From assembly GCF_040760005.1 (NCBI RefSeq), contig NZ_CP099760.1, forward strand, positions 1,731,501 to 1,795,500: a DNA stretch of 64,000 nt. Direction: 5' to 3'. Below, in pieces: positions 1 through 6,423 of this stretch. The translations under genes were made by a program, and so were the position numbers. Below the pieces are notes generated by a model. The model ran no database searches. It was given only the letters and a program-made list of their open reading frames with translations, and had not been told where the DNA came from. This DNA is from Pseudomonas sp. stari2. Lineage in GTDB: Bacteria; Pseudomonadota; Gammaproteobacteria; Pseudomonadales; Pseudomonadaceae. The number at the start of each line of letters is the position of its first letter. The stretch's first letter is position 1.

Positions 1-207
1 GTCCTACTCGACGCCACCACCGGCGCCGGCAACGGATCGGTGTCAGCCACCACCGCCACCGGCGGTGTGGTTCATGGCCCCACAAGAGCCGAACTTGACC
101 CAGCGCATGCTCAACGAATTATCGGCGTCACCGATGACGGCGACCGGGGGCTGATTGCCCTCGCGGCCTGTCAGGCATACGCCAAAGAAGTCTCAACGCC
201 GAAGTGA
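1..207 (+). CDS. phage i-spanin (Rz-like lysis protein), 3' part only
   Basis: The frame is open from base 1 and stops at 205-207, giving the last 68 residues. The tail (PAHAQRIIGVTDDGDRGL followed by IALAACQAYA) matches the C-terminal half of Rz-type inner-membrane spanins of Pseudomonas phages and tailocins. In that family the protein spans the periplasm and, with the outer-membrane partner, fuses the two membranes at the end of lysis. The N-terminal membrane segment lies outside the window. A proline-rich frame that fits the o-spanin is nested inside it (2-154), which supports the call. It marks the window start as the lysis end of a prophage or tailocin cluster. Confidence 0.7.
   Translation, partial: VLLDATTGAGNGSVSATTATGGVVHGPTRAELDPAHAQRIIGVTDDGDRGLIALAACQAYAKEVSTPK
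2..154 (+). CDS. nested o-spanin (Rz1-like), 3' part only
   Basis: Frame 2 is open from the window edge to a TGA at 152-154 and encodes 50 residues fully inside the Rz-like gene. The peptide is proline-rich (STPPPAPA, then CQPPPPPAVW) and ends PNLTQRMLNELSASP. This looks like the C-terminus of Rz1-type outer-membrane lipoproteins, which are classically embedded in the +1 frame of Rz. The lipobox would be upstream of the window, so the lipoprotein signal cannot be checked. It is short and would be missed by ordinary gene callers. The two frames support each other. Confidence 0.6.
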   Translation, partial: SYSTPPPAPATDRCQPPPPPAVWFMAPQEPNLTQRMLNELSASPMTATGG

Positions 208-213
208 AAAAGA

Positions 214-251
214 GCGGCTGGCCCGGATGCGTCAACATCCGGGCCAGCCGC
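214..251. terminator. 16-bp perfect hairpin after the lysis genes
   Basis: Bases 214-229 and 236-251 are perfectly complementary around a 6-nt loop, with a very GC-rich stem. Reading rightward there is no U-tract after it. Reading leftward the stem is followed by TCTTTTTC. It therefore looks like a strong intrinsic terminator for leftward transcription, and on the plus strand a structural stop after the spanin pair. No leftward gene was recognised immediately to the right. Confidence 0.5.
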
Positions 252-324
252 CGTCCCTGCAGATAGTCCCTGCAAGTCCAGCCAAGGCTCTCGCTCCGTG
301 CACAAAGCGCGGCGAGCCTAGCAC

Positions 325-340
325 CTGTTTATCTATACAG
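325..340 (+). promoter_or_regulatory. LexA (SOS) box upstream of the DNA methylase
   Basis: CTGTTTATCTATACAG has the CTG-N10-CAG architecture and AT-rich core of gammaproteobacterial LexA operators, and is followed by TA. It lies 17 bp before the methylase ATG, so LexA binding would block its transcription. A second box of the same form sits before umuD (2199-2214). Confidence 0.7.
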
Positions 341-357
341 TAAAGGTCTTGCTTTTT

Positions 358-1152
358 ATGTCTACACCCATCATCCCTTGGATGGGCGGCAAACGCCGCC
401 TGGCCGACCGTCTCCTTCCGCTTTTTCCGCCACACGAATGCTACGTCGAAGTCTTTGCCGGCGGTGCCGCGCTCTACTTCATGAAGCCCCAACCATCGCC
501 GGTCGAAGTCCTCAACGACATCAACGGCGATCTGGTCACGCTTTACCGTGTCGTGCAGAACCACCTCGAAGAATTCGTGCGCCAGTTCAAATGGGCACTC
601 AGCTCGCGGCAAGTGTTCGAATGGCAGAAAATGACCCGCCCCGAAACCCTCACCGACATCCAGCGCGCCGCCCGATTTTTCTACCTGCAGCACCATGCCT
701 TCGCCGGTAAGGTCTCCGGTCAGACGTTCGGCACAGCGACCACTGCACCGGCCATCAACCTATTGCGCATCGAGGAAAACCTCTCGGCCGCGTGGCAGCG
801 CCTGTCCGGCACCTACGTCGAAAATCTTCCCTGGCTCGAATGCGCGGAACGCTACGACCGTGCCCACACCTTCCACTACATGGATCCGCCTTACTGGCAG
901 ACCGCCGGGTATGGCGTGGACTTTCCGTTCGAGAATTACGAGCGGATGGCCGACTTCATGCGCCGCTGCAAAGGCAAGGTGATGGTCAGCATCAACGATC
1001 ATCCCGACATCCGCCGCGTGTTCGAGGGTTTCTACTTCGAGACCTTGGATATTCGCTACACCACTACCAATCAACGGCAAGGGAAGGCCGATGTTAGTGG
1101 CGAGCTGGTGATCATGAACTGGGAGCCTGCCGTATTCGGTGGGCTTTTCTGA
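358..1152 (+). CDS. DNA adenine methyltransferase (Dam family, phage type)
   Basis: The 264-residue protein carries the order expected of class-alpha (Dam/T4 Dam-like) N6-adenine methyltransferases: the SAM-site PWMGGKRRL near residues 7-15, the second SAM motif VEVFAGGAAL at 30-39, and the catalytic DPPY at 176-179. It probably transfers a methyl group from SAM to adenine in a short DNA motif that cannot be read from sequence. I chose ATG 358, with AAAGG a few bases upstream, over an in-frame TTG at 349. No cognate restriction enzyme is adjacent, so it is an orphan methylase. The LexA box at 325-340 suggests expression only after DNA damage, fitting prophage induction. Confidence 0.85.
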   Translation: MSTPIIPWMGGKRRLADRLLPLFPPHECYVEVFAGGAALYFMKPQPSPVEVLNDINGDLVTLYRVVQNHLEEFVRQFKWALSSRQVFEWQKMTRPETLTDIQRAARFFYLQHHAFAGKVSGQTFGTATTAPAINLLRIEENLSAAWQRLSGTYVENLPWLECAERYDRAHTFHYMDPPYWQTAGYGVDFPFENYERMADFMRRCKGKVMVSINDHPDIRRVFEGFYFETLDIRYTTTNQRQGKADVSGELVIMNWEPAVFGGLF

Positions 1153-1285
1153 ACGCGGATTTCGATGAAACCCATGCATCAGCTAGTCGTGGCGGTCGTT
1201 AGCTTTTTGTTACGAGTATTCATTGGGACTGGGGTGAACCACAAAAAGTGGTGAACACCTGGAAAAGCCTCCATCGAAACGAAAA

Positions 1286-1304
1286 GACCCCGCAATGCGG
1301 GGTC
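1286..1304 (-). terminator. intrinsic terminator of the leftward 1326-1792 operon
   Basis: An 8-bp stem (GACCCCGC / GCGGGGTC, loop AAT) is followed on the minus strand by TTTTCG. It lies about 20 bp past the stop of the 44-residue gene and is correctly oriented to end that two-gene transcript. Confidence 0.75.
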
Positions 1305-1325
1305 CAAAATTCGTTACGGCGAAAA

Positions 1326-1460
1326 TTATGCCGCTTGCTTGGCGCCTACGTGGGATGCCAATGCTTTTTCGGTAGCGTCCAGCTTACCCTCGATCGAGTC
1401 AAGAATAGCGGCAGCGCGCTTGGCCAGCGCAGCAAATTCGAAATCGCTTAGCTTTTTCAC
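1326..1460 (-). CDS. 44-residue helical protein, function unknown
   Basis: This small gene starts with GTG at 1460, preceded by a good Shine-Dalgarno (GAGGT, about 7 nt away), and stops at 1326-1328. The GTG overlaps the stop of the upstream gene as GTGA, the usual sign of translational coupling. The peptide (VKKLSDFEFAALAKR, then AAAILDSIEGKLDATEKA) looks like one or two amphipathic helices, with no signal peptide or cysteines. A terminator follows at once. The coupling, ribosome binding site and terminator make it a believable gene despite its size. I recognise no family; its setting suggests a phage accessory function. Confidence 0.55.
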   Translation of the reverse strand: MKKLSDFEFAALAKRAAAILDSIEGKLDATEKALASHVGAKQAA

Positions 1461-1792
1461 AGGAATGACCTCATATCTAGTTGTTTAACAAAGCTGTCGA
1501 GTGCTTCGGAATCGTCATTGTCGATTGCCTTAGCAATACCTTCCATGCATCCCACGTACTCCTGAGCTTTTTGCGCAGTGTGGGCATCATCAATCTGGTT
1601 GGCGAGTAGATCAATGATCGAGCACACCTCCCTAAACTGTGCCGCAATTTCCGCGTATGTTGGGTTTTCAAGCTTCAACACGCTGATCGAGTAATTCTTT
1701 GCTTGGTGTAAAACCCGATTCGCGGCGTGCAGTAGAGCGTTGTAAAGGAGTTCAACGGTCTGCTGCTTGCTTCTTAGCTCTTCCTGAACCAT
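1457..1792 (-). CDS. 111-residue helical protein, function unknown
   Basis: The protein is soluble, predicted mostly helical and glutamate/glutamine-rich at its N-terminus (MVQEELRSKQQTVELLYNAL), with no recognisable catalytic motif or membrane segment. Its stop overlaps the GTG of the 44-residue gene by 4 nt, so the two form a leftward operon between the SOS methylase and umuDC. Local composition is AT-richer than the core genes, fitting horizontal origin. Paired small genes in a prophage edge can be toxin-antitoxin, superinfection-exclusion or anti-phage modules, but nothing in the sequence identifies one. Confidence 0.6.
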   Translation of the reverse strand: MVQEELRSKQQTVELLYNALLHAANRVLHQAKNYSISVLKLENPTYAEIAAQFREVCSIIDLLANQIDDAHTAQKAQEYVGCMEGIAKAIDNDDSEALDSFVKQLDMRSFL

Positions 1793-2198
1793 CCCCGAAA
1801 CCCGACATTTTGCTAAAGGTCGCGGGATTCTATAGCTATTGGCGAGACTGTCAACGGCTTCATTCAGTCTCGAACCAAATATGGGCTACGTTTTTCATCT
1901 CGTCAATAAATGATATTTATCCCCTCGTTTCGTTATCTCAATGTGTCTAAATCACTACGTTATGGTTAACGGCGTGAGCTCAGACTTCTTTAGCGGCCCT
2001 ACTCGCGTAGGCATTTCTGCCCAAGAAACGTTCTATTAATCTTTGTGCCGTTCGTCGAAAAATCAAGCCATGCAAACGAATGCTCGAGATTTTCAATCTT
2101 CACGGGCGCTGTTTCGGTAGCGCCCAGCTACTGCCATAGCTGGGCCGTTCGTCAGGCGCATCGAATAAAAATTGACTGTAGCCGTCTCTCTAAATTAA
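1793..2198. other. AT-rich intergenic stretch between the unknown operon and umuD
   Basis: About 400 bp with no convincing gene. The left part should hold the promoter of the leftward operon. The right part holds two overlapping hairpins (2104-2145) and the LexA box just beyond. Composition is clearly AT-richer than the flanking core genes. Confidence 0.5.
2104..2145 (+). promoter_or_regulatory. two mutually exclusive hairpins upstream of umuD
   Basis: GGGCGCT (2104-2110) can pair with AGCGCCC (2119-2125). GCCCAGCT (2122-2129) can pair with AGCTGGGC (2138-2145). The arms share bases 2122-2125, so only one stem can form at a time. No U-tract follows. It could be an attenuator-like switch, a protein-binding dyad or chance. 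Confidence 0.3.
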
Positions 2199-2214
2199 CT
2201 GTACGTCCATACAG
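2199..2214 (+). promoter_or_regulatory. LexA (SOS) box upstream of umuDC
   Basis: CTGTACGTCCATACAG matches CTG-N10-CAG and sits 18 bp before the umuD ATG, where LexA represses umuDC in gammaproteobacteria. TATATT follows directly and may be the -10 element. Confidence 0.8.
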
Positions 2215-2231
2215 TATATTTGTCGAGTGTC

Positions 2232-2657
2232 ATGAGCTATCAAATAATTGGGCGTGTCACGGAGGCTGGGGTGAGGCTGCCTTATTGCCTATTCAAAGTC
2301 CCTGCAGGATTCCCTTCTCCTGCTGCGGATCACATCGAAGCGCAGATCTCCTTGGATGAGGTGTTGAACATTCGAGCGCCCCATGTCTATTTGGTGTCGC
2401 TCACTGGTGAAAGCATGCAGGGCGCCGGGATCTATGAGGGAGACTTGGCCATTGTTGATCGATCAATCGAGCCAACCCACGGCCACATTGTCATTGCTCT
2501 GCTGAACAATGAGCCCATCTGCAAGCGCCTGTGCCTTCGTGGCAGGGAAGTCATCCTGATGTCAGAAAACCCCAAGTATCCGCCGCGATACGTCCTTGAA
2601 GGTGACGAGTTGGCGATCTGGGGTGTGATCACCAGCAGCGTGCGCAGCCATGTCTAA
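2232..2657 (+). CDS. umuD: UmuD-like LexA/S24 self-cleaving polymerase V subunit
   Basis: The 141-residue protein has the UmuD layout. A cleavage site Ala25-Gly26 lies in FKVPAGFPSP, the nucleophile Ser61 in TGESMQGAGI, and the general-base Lys98 in ICKRL. After RecA-stimulated self-cleavage UmuD' joins UmuC in translesion DNA polymerase V. I chose ATG 2232 over TTG 2220; neither has a strong Shine-Dalgarno. It overlaps umuC by 8 nt. The LexA box at 2199-2214 indicates SOS control. This copy probably came with the prophage, since it sits between phage genes and the tRNA attachment site. Confidence 0.88.
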   Translation: MSYQIIGRVTEAGVRLPYCLFKVPAGFPSPAADHIEAQISLDEVLNIRAPHVYLVSLTGESMQGAGIYEGDLAIVDRSIEPTHGHIVIALLNNEPICKRLCLRGREVILMSENPKYPPRYVLEGDELAIWGVITSSVRSHV

Positions 2658-3927
2658 ACCGCTGCCGGTATTCGGCCTGATCGATTGCAACAGCTTCTAC
2701 GCCAGCTGTGAGCGCGTGTTCCGACCAGACCTGGCCAGGGTGCCCATCGTGGTGCTGTCGAACAATGACGGTTGCGTCATCGCCCGCAGCTACGACGCCA
2801 AGCCCTACGTGAAAATGGGCGAGCCGTACTTCCAGATCAAACAAAAGCTCAAGCAGCACGGCATCGTCCCGTTCTCCTCGAACTACGCGCTTTACGGCGA
2901 CATGAGCGAGCGTGTCATGACCTTGATCGAGTCAATGGTGCCGGCCGTCGAGGTTTACAGCATCGACGAAGCTTTCGTCGACCTCACTGGCATTAACGAC
3001 GTCGACGGCCTCGGCCGCAAGATCCGTAGCCAGGTGCTGCGCTGCACGGGCATCCCGGTCGGCGTCGGCATCGCGCACACCAAGACCCTGGCCAAGCTGG
3101 CCAACCACACCGCTAAACGCCTGCAGGCGCAAACCGGTGGCGTCGTGAACATCTGCGACCCGATCAAGCGCGACTGGGTGCTACGCAACACCGACGTGGC
3201 CGAGGTCTGGGGAGTGGGGCGACGCATGAAGCTGCACCTGGATGGTATGGGCATCAAGACTGCGATGGACCTGGCCAAGGCAGACGCCTGGACGCTACGA
3301 AAAAACTTCAGTGTGGTGATTGAGAAGACTGCCCGTGAGTTGGCTGGCACTGCATGCCTTGAGTTGGACGAGCCGGATCCCCCCAAGCAGGAGATCTGCT
3401 GCAGCCGCATGTTCGGCAAGCGCCTTACGGAGTTGGCACCGATCAAGGAGGCCGTCGCTACTTACGTGATGCGCGCCTCGGAAAAACTGCGCGCTCAGAA
3501 CTCGCTGTGTAAGAAGATCCGCGTCAGCATTCGCACCGGCATGTTTAATCCGGACGAGGCCAAGTACGCAAACGGCGTCCTGATCGAACTGCCTTATCCT
3601 ACCGATGATGTGCGCCTGCTGACCAACGCCGCCGTCAACGCTGTTGAGCGCGTATTCCGGCCGGGATTCAAATACAGCAAGGCAGAGGTGATGCTCGTCA
3701 ATCTTTGCCAGCCTGGTCAATTCACCGAGGATCTATTTGCCACCACGCAATCGGCCGAGGCGACGAACCTGATGACGGTGCTGGATAAGATCAACGAGAG
3801 GTGGGGCAGGGGAACACTGCGGTCTGCGGGTGTGCCGATCAATCCCGATTGGGCAATGCGGCGCGAGATGATGAGTCAGAGCTACACGACAAAGCTTGAT
3901 CAGTTGTGGAGGGTCGCTTGCAGGTAG
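2650..3927 (+). CDS. umuC: DNA polymerase V catalytic subunit UmuC (Y family)
   Basis: The 425-residue protein is full length for UmuC. It begins with the Y-family palm motif FGLIDCNSFYASCERVF, followed by VVLSNNDGCVIARS and the second metal-binding motif YSIDEAFVDL. A C-terminal little-finger and UmuC tail domain follows. It performs error-prone synthesis past lesions with UmuD'. The start codon lies inside the end of umuD, so the genes are translationally coupled. Codon use is GC-rich like the chromosome, so acquisition may be old or from a related Pseudomonas. Confidence 0.92.
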   Translation: MSKPLPVFGLIDCNSFYASCERVFRPDLARVPIVVLSNNDGCVIARSYDAKPYVKMGEPYFQIKQKLKQHGIVPFSSNYALYGDMSERVMTLIESMVPAVEVYSIDEAFVDLTGINDVDGLGRKIRSQVLRCTGIPVGVGIAHTKTLAKLANHTAKRLQAQTGGVVNICDPIKRDWVLRNTDVAEVWGVGRRMKLHLDGMGIKTAMDLAKADAWTLRKNFSVVIEKTARELAGTACLELDEPDPPKQEICCSRMFGKRLTELAPIKEAVATYVMRASEKLRAQNSLCKKIRVSIRTGMFNPDEAKYANGVLIELPYPTDDVRLLTNAAVNAVERVFRPGFKYSKAEVMLVNLCQPGQFTEDLFATTQSAEATNLMTVLDKINERWGRGTLRSAGVPINPDWAMRREMMSQSYTTKLDQLWRVACR

Positions 3928-3951
3928 CGGAGGTGGCAGGTTCTGTTCGTT

Positions 3952-3994
3952 ACCGGACACTAAAAACCGGAAACAGACACCTTAACGGACACCT
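3952..3994. other. att-proximal repeats; integrase absent
   Basis: Three copies of [AC]C/A-GACAC-type repeats occur at 3952-3960 (ACCGGACAC), 3972-3980 (AACAGACAC) and 3984-3992 (AACGGACAC), between the umuC stop and the tRNA-Gly 3' end. Short spaced repeats beside a tRNA 3' end resemble integrase arm-type sites. No integrase gene lies between umuC and the tRNA, where one would be expected. Confidence 0.3.
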
Positions 3995-4030
3995 TGGAGT
4001 AGCGGGGTAGGCTGTAGGCCTTGAAAATAG

Positions 4031-4104
4031 TGGAGCGGGTGAAGGGAATCGAACCCTCGTTATCAGCTTGGGAAGCTGGAGTAATGCCATTATACGACAC
4101 CCGC
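4031..4104 (-). tRNA. glyT: tRNA-Gly (anticodon CCC)
   Basis: The minus strand folds into a 74-nt cloverleaf including an encoded CCA. The acceptor stem is GCGGGTG / CACCCGC with discriminator T, the T-arm contains GGTTCGATTCC, and the anticodon loop is TTCCCAA, which reads GGG codons. The 3' end faces the prophage genes, the usual geometry when a phage integrates at the 3' end of a tRNA. The gene symbol is a guess by convention. Confidence 0.92.
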
Positions 4105-4200
4105 TCAGAGCGGCTGACTTTGTACCAGACTCGGCCACGGATTTGAAGTTTTCTTTGTGTGTGGCGAGCGGAAAAGCCTGAATCAGAGCCGGATCGGTCA

Positions 4201-4266
4201 ATCGCGGGCAAGCGCTGCGGGCTGGAGGACGGCTTTATCTCAGTCCCGCAGGCTTGCTCGCGACGA
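4201..4266. repeat. REPIN (inverted pair of REP sequences)
   Basis: ATCGCGGGCAAGCGCTGCGGG and, inverted about 35 bp later, CCCGCAGGCTTGCTCGCGAC form the usual REP doublet of P. fluorescens-group genomes. It sits just past the 3' end of phaG, between it and tRNA-Gly. Such elements are typically extragenic and moved by RAYT transposases; no RAYT gene is in the window. Confidence 0.7.
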
Positions 4267-4273
4267 CACTGTT

Positions 4274-5161
4274 TCAAACGGCCAATGCATGGTGATCCTG
4301 AGTAAACGGGTGACGCGTTCGGCTGATAGGCTGCTGTGCAGGTTTCAGGAAGCCGAGCAGCGCGTTCTGGCTGTCCCGGCAAGCGGACTTGTGTTCCATG
4401 TCGAGGAAGTGTCCGGTGGCCTGCAGGGTGGTAAAGGTGCTCTGTGCGACATGGCTGCCGAACAGGCGCGCATCTTCGGCGGCGGTGTATTCGTCCCATT
4501 CGCCATTCATGAACAGCACCGGCACGTTGATCTTTTTCGCCGCGTTCAGATAGCACTGGCGATCACTGTTCAGCACGTTGCTGATGTGAAAGTGCATTTG
4601 TCCGTATTCGTGCTCGGCCAGGCTGCTGACGTGGCGATAGTTGAAGCGCTTGAACAGCGACGGCAGGTGCTTGCCGATGGTGTTGTTGACCAGATGGCCG
4701 ACCCGGTCGCCGTCGCGTTGGCCGAGGCATTCGACGCCGCGTTCCAGGTAATCAAGCATGTGCGCGTTGATCACCGGGGAGAACGAGCTGATCACGGCTT
4801 TTTCGATTCGCCGAGGCTGATGGGCGAGGGCGACCATGGTCGCGGCGCCACCCCAGGAGAACGACAAAACGTGTTCAGCGGCGAAGTGATCGATCAGCTC
4901 CAGCAGGATCAGACCTTCGACTTCTTTCGTCAGATGTTTCTCGTGGCGATTGTGGATTTTCGACCTGCCCGCGTAGGGCTGGTCGTAGCAAACCACGTTG
5001 AATTGAGGGTGCAGATTTTTCACGGTCTGTGCAAACGACGCAGTCGTGGCCATCGAGCCGTTGACCAGAATAATGGTCTTTTCCGCGGCGTCTGCGCGAT
5101 AGAACTCCGTGTAAACCCGATACTGACCCTGTATATCCAGCACAGCGATTTCTGGCCTCAT
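4274..5161 (-). CDS. phaG: (R)-3-hydroxyacyl-ACP:CoA transacylase / thioesterase PhaG
   Basis: The 295-residue alpha/beta hydrolase begins MRPEIAVLDIQGQYRVYTEF, a signature I recognise from P. putida PhaG, and has the family length. The nucleophile elbow FSWGG places Ser102. The late histidine is in ATGHFLDME and an acid lies in NGEWDEYTA. PhaG diverts medium-chain 3-hydroxyacyl groups from fatty acid synthesis toward polyhydroxyalkanoate precursors; RhlA-like HAA synthesis is a related activity. I chose ATG 5161, with AGGAG about 9 nt upstream, over a longer start at 5254. It is monocistronic, with a REPIN after its stop. Confidence 0.9.
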   Translation of the reverse strand: MRPEIAVLDIQGQYRVYTEFYRADAAEKTIILVNGSMATTASFAQTVKNLHPQFNVVCYDQPYAGRSKIHNRHEKHLTKEVEGLILLELIDHFAAEHVLSFSWGGAATMVALAHQPRRIEKAVISSFSPVINAHMLDYLERGVECLGQRDGDRVGHLVNNTIGKHLPSLFKRFNYRHVSSLAEHEYGQMHFHISNVLNSDRQCYLNAAKKINVPVLFMNGEWDEYTAAEDARLFGSHVAQSTFTTLQATGHFLDMEHKSACRDSQNALLGFLKPAQQPISRTRHPFTQDHHALAV

Positions 5162-5473
5162 GTCATAAGACTCCTGGCAAGCGGGTATGCGCGCAAATAG
5201 AGATTGCACGAGCTTTGTGACAGGTAGGCATACGCCTGGAATTTTGGAGCCCATGTCGATCCGGAACGGCAGGTCGACGGGTATTGTTATTGGCGGGCAA
5301 TCTGCCGGCTGAGGCGGAGCCTTGAAGGCTCTCTACCGACAAAAAGTTTCTTAGAAGTTATGTGTGACTCATCGGTCACAATTTGGCCGACGTCCTGATT
5401 CAAGCAGGGGGATCCGGATCGCGCAAGTGCCGTTGGTAAATTGTTCGACAACTTCTGCTGAGCGGTCGGCGGC
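5162..5473. promoter_or_regulatory. phaG upstream region with an 18-bp dyad
   Basis: This 312-bp gap between rsuA and phaG holds the phaG promoter region. At 5363-5380 there is a perfect dyad TGTGAC-N6-GTCACA. It resembles a Crp/Vfr site, but the half-site spacing is 2 bp longer than the TGTGA-N6-TCACA consensus, so the regulator is unknown. I see no gene here. Confidence 0.4.
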
Positions 5474-6166
5474 TTAGAACAAATGGATCTCTTCGGTGCG
5501 CAGGGCGCGGTATTCGCCCGGTTTTAGCGCGTTATCCAGGTTCAGCAGGCCCATGGATTCGCGGTGCAGGCGCAGCACTTTGTTGTTGAAGTGGCCGAAC
5601 ATGCGCTTCACCTGATGGTAGCGACCCTCGACGATGCTCAACCGCGCTGTTCGCGGGCCGAGCACTTCCAGCTTCGCCGGTTGGGTGGTCAGGTCTTCGA
5701 AGGCGAAATAGATCCCCTCGGTGAACTTGATCGCATATTCCGGGCCGATCTCCTGCTCGGTCTCGACGTAATAGACCTTCGGCAGCTTGGTCTGCGGTTG
5801 GGTGAGGCGCCGCGACCAGGTGCCATCGTTGGTGATCAGCATCAGCCCGGTGGTGTTGAAGTCCAGACGCCCGGCGATGTGCAGGTCGTCCTTGTCCGGC
5901 TCGTGGATCAGGTCGAGCACGGTCGGGTGCTCGGGATCGCGGGTGGCGCTGACGCAGCCCTGCGGTTTGTGCAGCATGAAATAGCGTGCCGGTTTGCCGC
6001 TTTGCAGTACTTCGTCGTCGACTTCGACACGGCTGAATTCCAGGACTTCGCTATGGGGATCGCTGACGACTTTTCCGTCAATGCGCACGCGCTTTTCCAC
6101 CAGCAACAGGCGAACCTGTTTGCGGTTGTAGCAGGGCAGGTTACTGAGGAAACGGTCGACACGCAT
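5474..6166 (-). CDS. rsuA: 16S rRNA pseudouridine-516 synthase RsuA
   Basis: The 230-residue protein starts with an S4 RNA-binding domain (MRVDRFLSNLPCYNRKQVRL) followed by a TruB/RsuA-type catalytic domain. The signature GRLDFNTTGL places the catalytic aspartate at residue 102, and the C-terminal EGRYHQVKRMFG motif is typical. It isomerises U516 of 16S rRNA in the small subunit. The start ATG is at 6166. It could be a paralogue such as RluE/RluF, but its length and motifs fit RsuA best. Confidence 0.85.
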   Translation of the reverse strand: MRVDRFLSNLPCYNRKQVRLLLVEKRVRIDGKVVSDPHSEVLEFSRVEVDDEVLQSGKPARYFMLHKPQGCVSATRDPEHPTVLDLIHEPDKDDLHIAGRLDFNTTGLMLITNDGTWSRRLTQPQTKLPKVYYVETEQEIGPEYAIKFTEGIYFAFEDLTTQPAKLEVLGPRTARLSIVEGRYHQVKRMFGHFNNKVLRLHRESMGLLNLDNALKPGEYRALRTEEIHLF

Positions 6167-6199
6167 GATCAGGAATCGGCAGGCAGCGGGGGGCGCATC

Positions 6200-6418
6200 T
6201 TACGGGATCGACGGCTTGGCCGCTTGCAGTTGCGCCTCGACCTGGGCGCAACGCGGGCACAGACAGGACTTGTCGCGCAGTTCCGGCGGCAGGGCTTCGA
6301 GCACTGCCGGGTCAATGGAGACGCCGTAGCACCAGCAGGCGCGGTCGGCGGTGCGCGGGTCGGCCAGGGTGCAGTCGTTGCGGGCGCCGCAGGCCGGGCA
6401 GAGGTCAGGTTTGTTCAT
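6200..6418 (-). CDS. small cysteine-rich CWC protein
   Basis: This 72-residue protein has paired cysteines in CPACG, CTLADP, ACWCYGV and CLCPRC, matching the cysteine-rich CWC family of short proteobacterial proteins. The cysteine spacing suggests a zinc or Fe-S site. The function is not established. It is 33 bp upstream of rsuA on the same strand and may be cotranscribed with it. Confidence 0.75.
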   Translation of the reverse strand: MNKPDLCPACGARNDCTLADPRTADRACWCYGVSIDPAVLEALPPELRDKSCLCPRCAQVEAQLQAAKPSIP

Positions 6419-6423
6419 GGGCT

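Noticed and set aside
1248..1451. 67-codon rightward frame
   Set aside because: It runs over the terminator and antisense to the coupled 44-residue gene, which has better start signals.
3960..4556. 198-codon leftward frame through tRNA-Gly
   Set aside because: It reads across the tRNA gene and a REPIN, so it cannot be a real protein.
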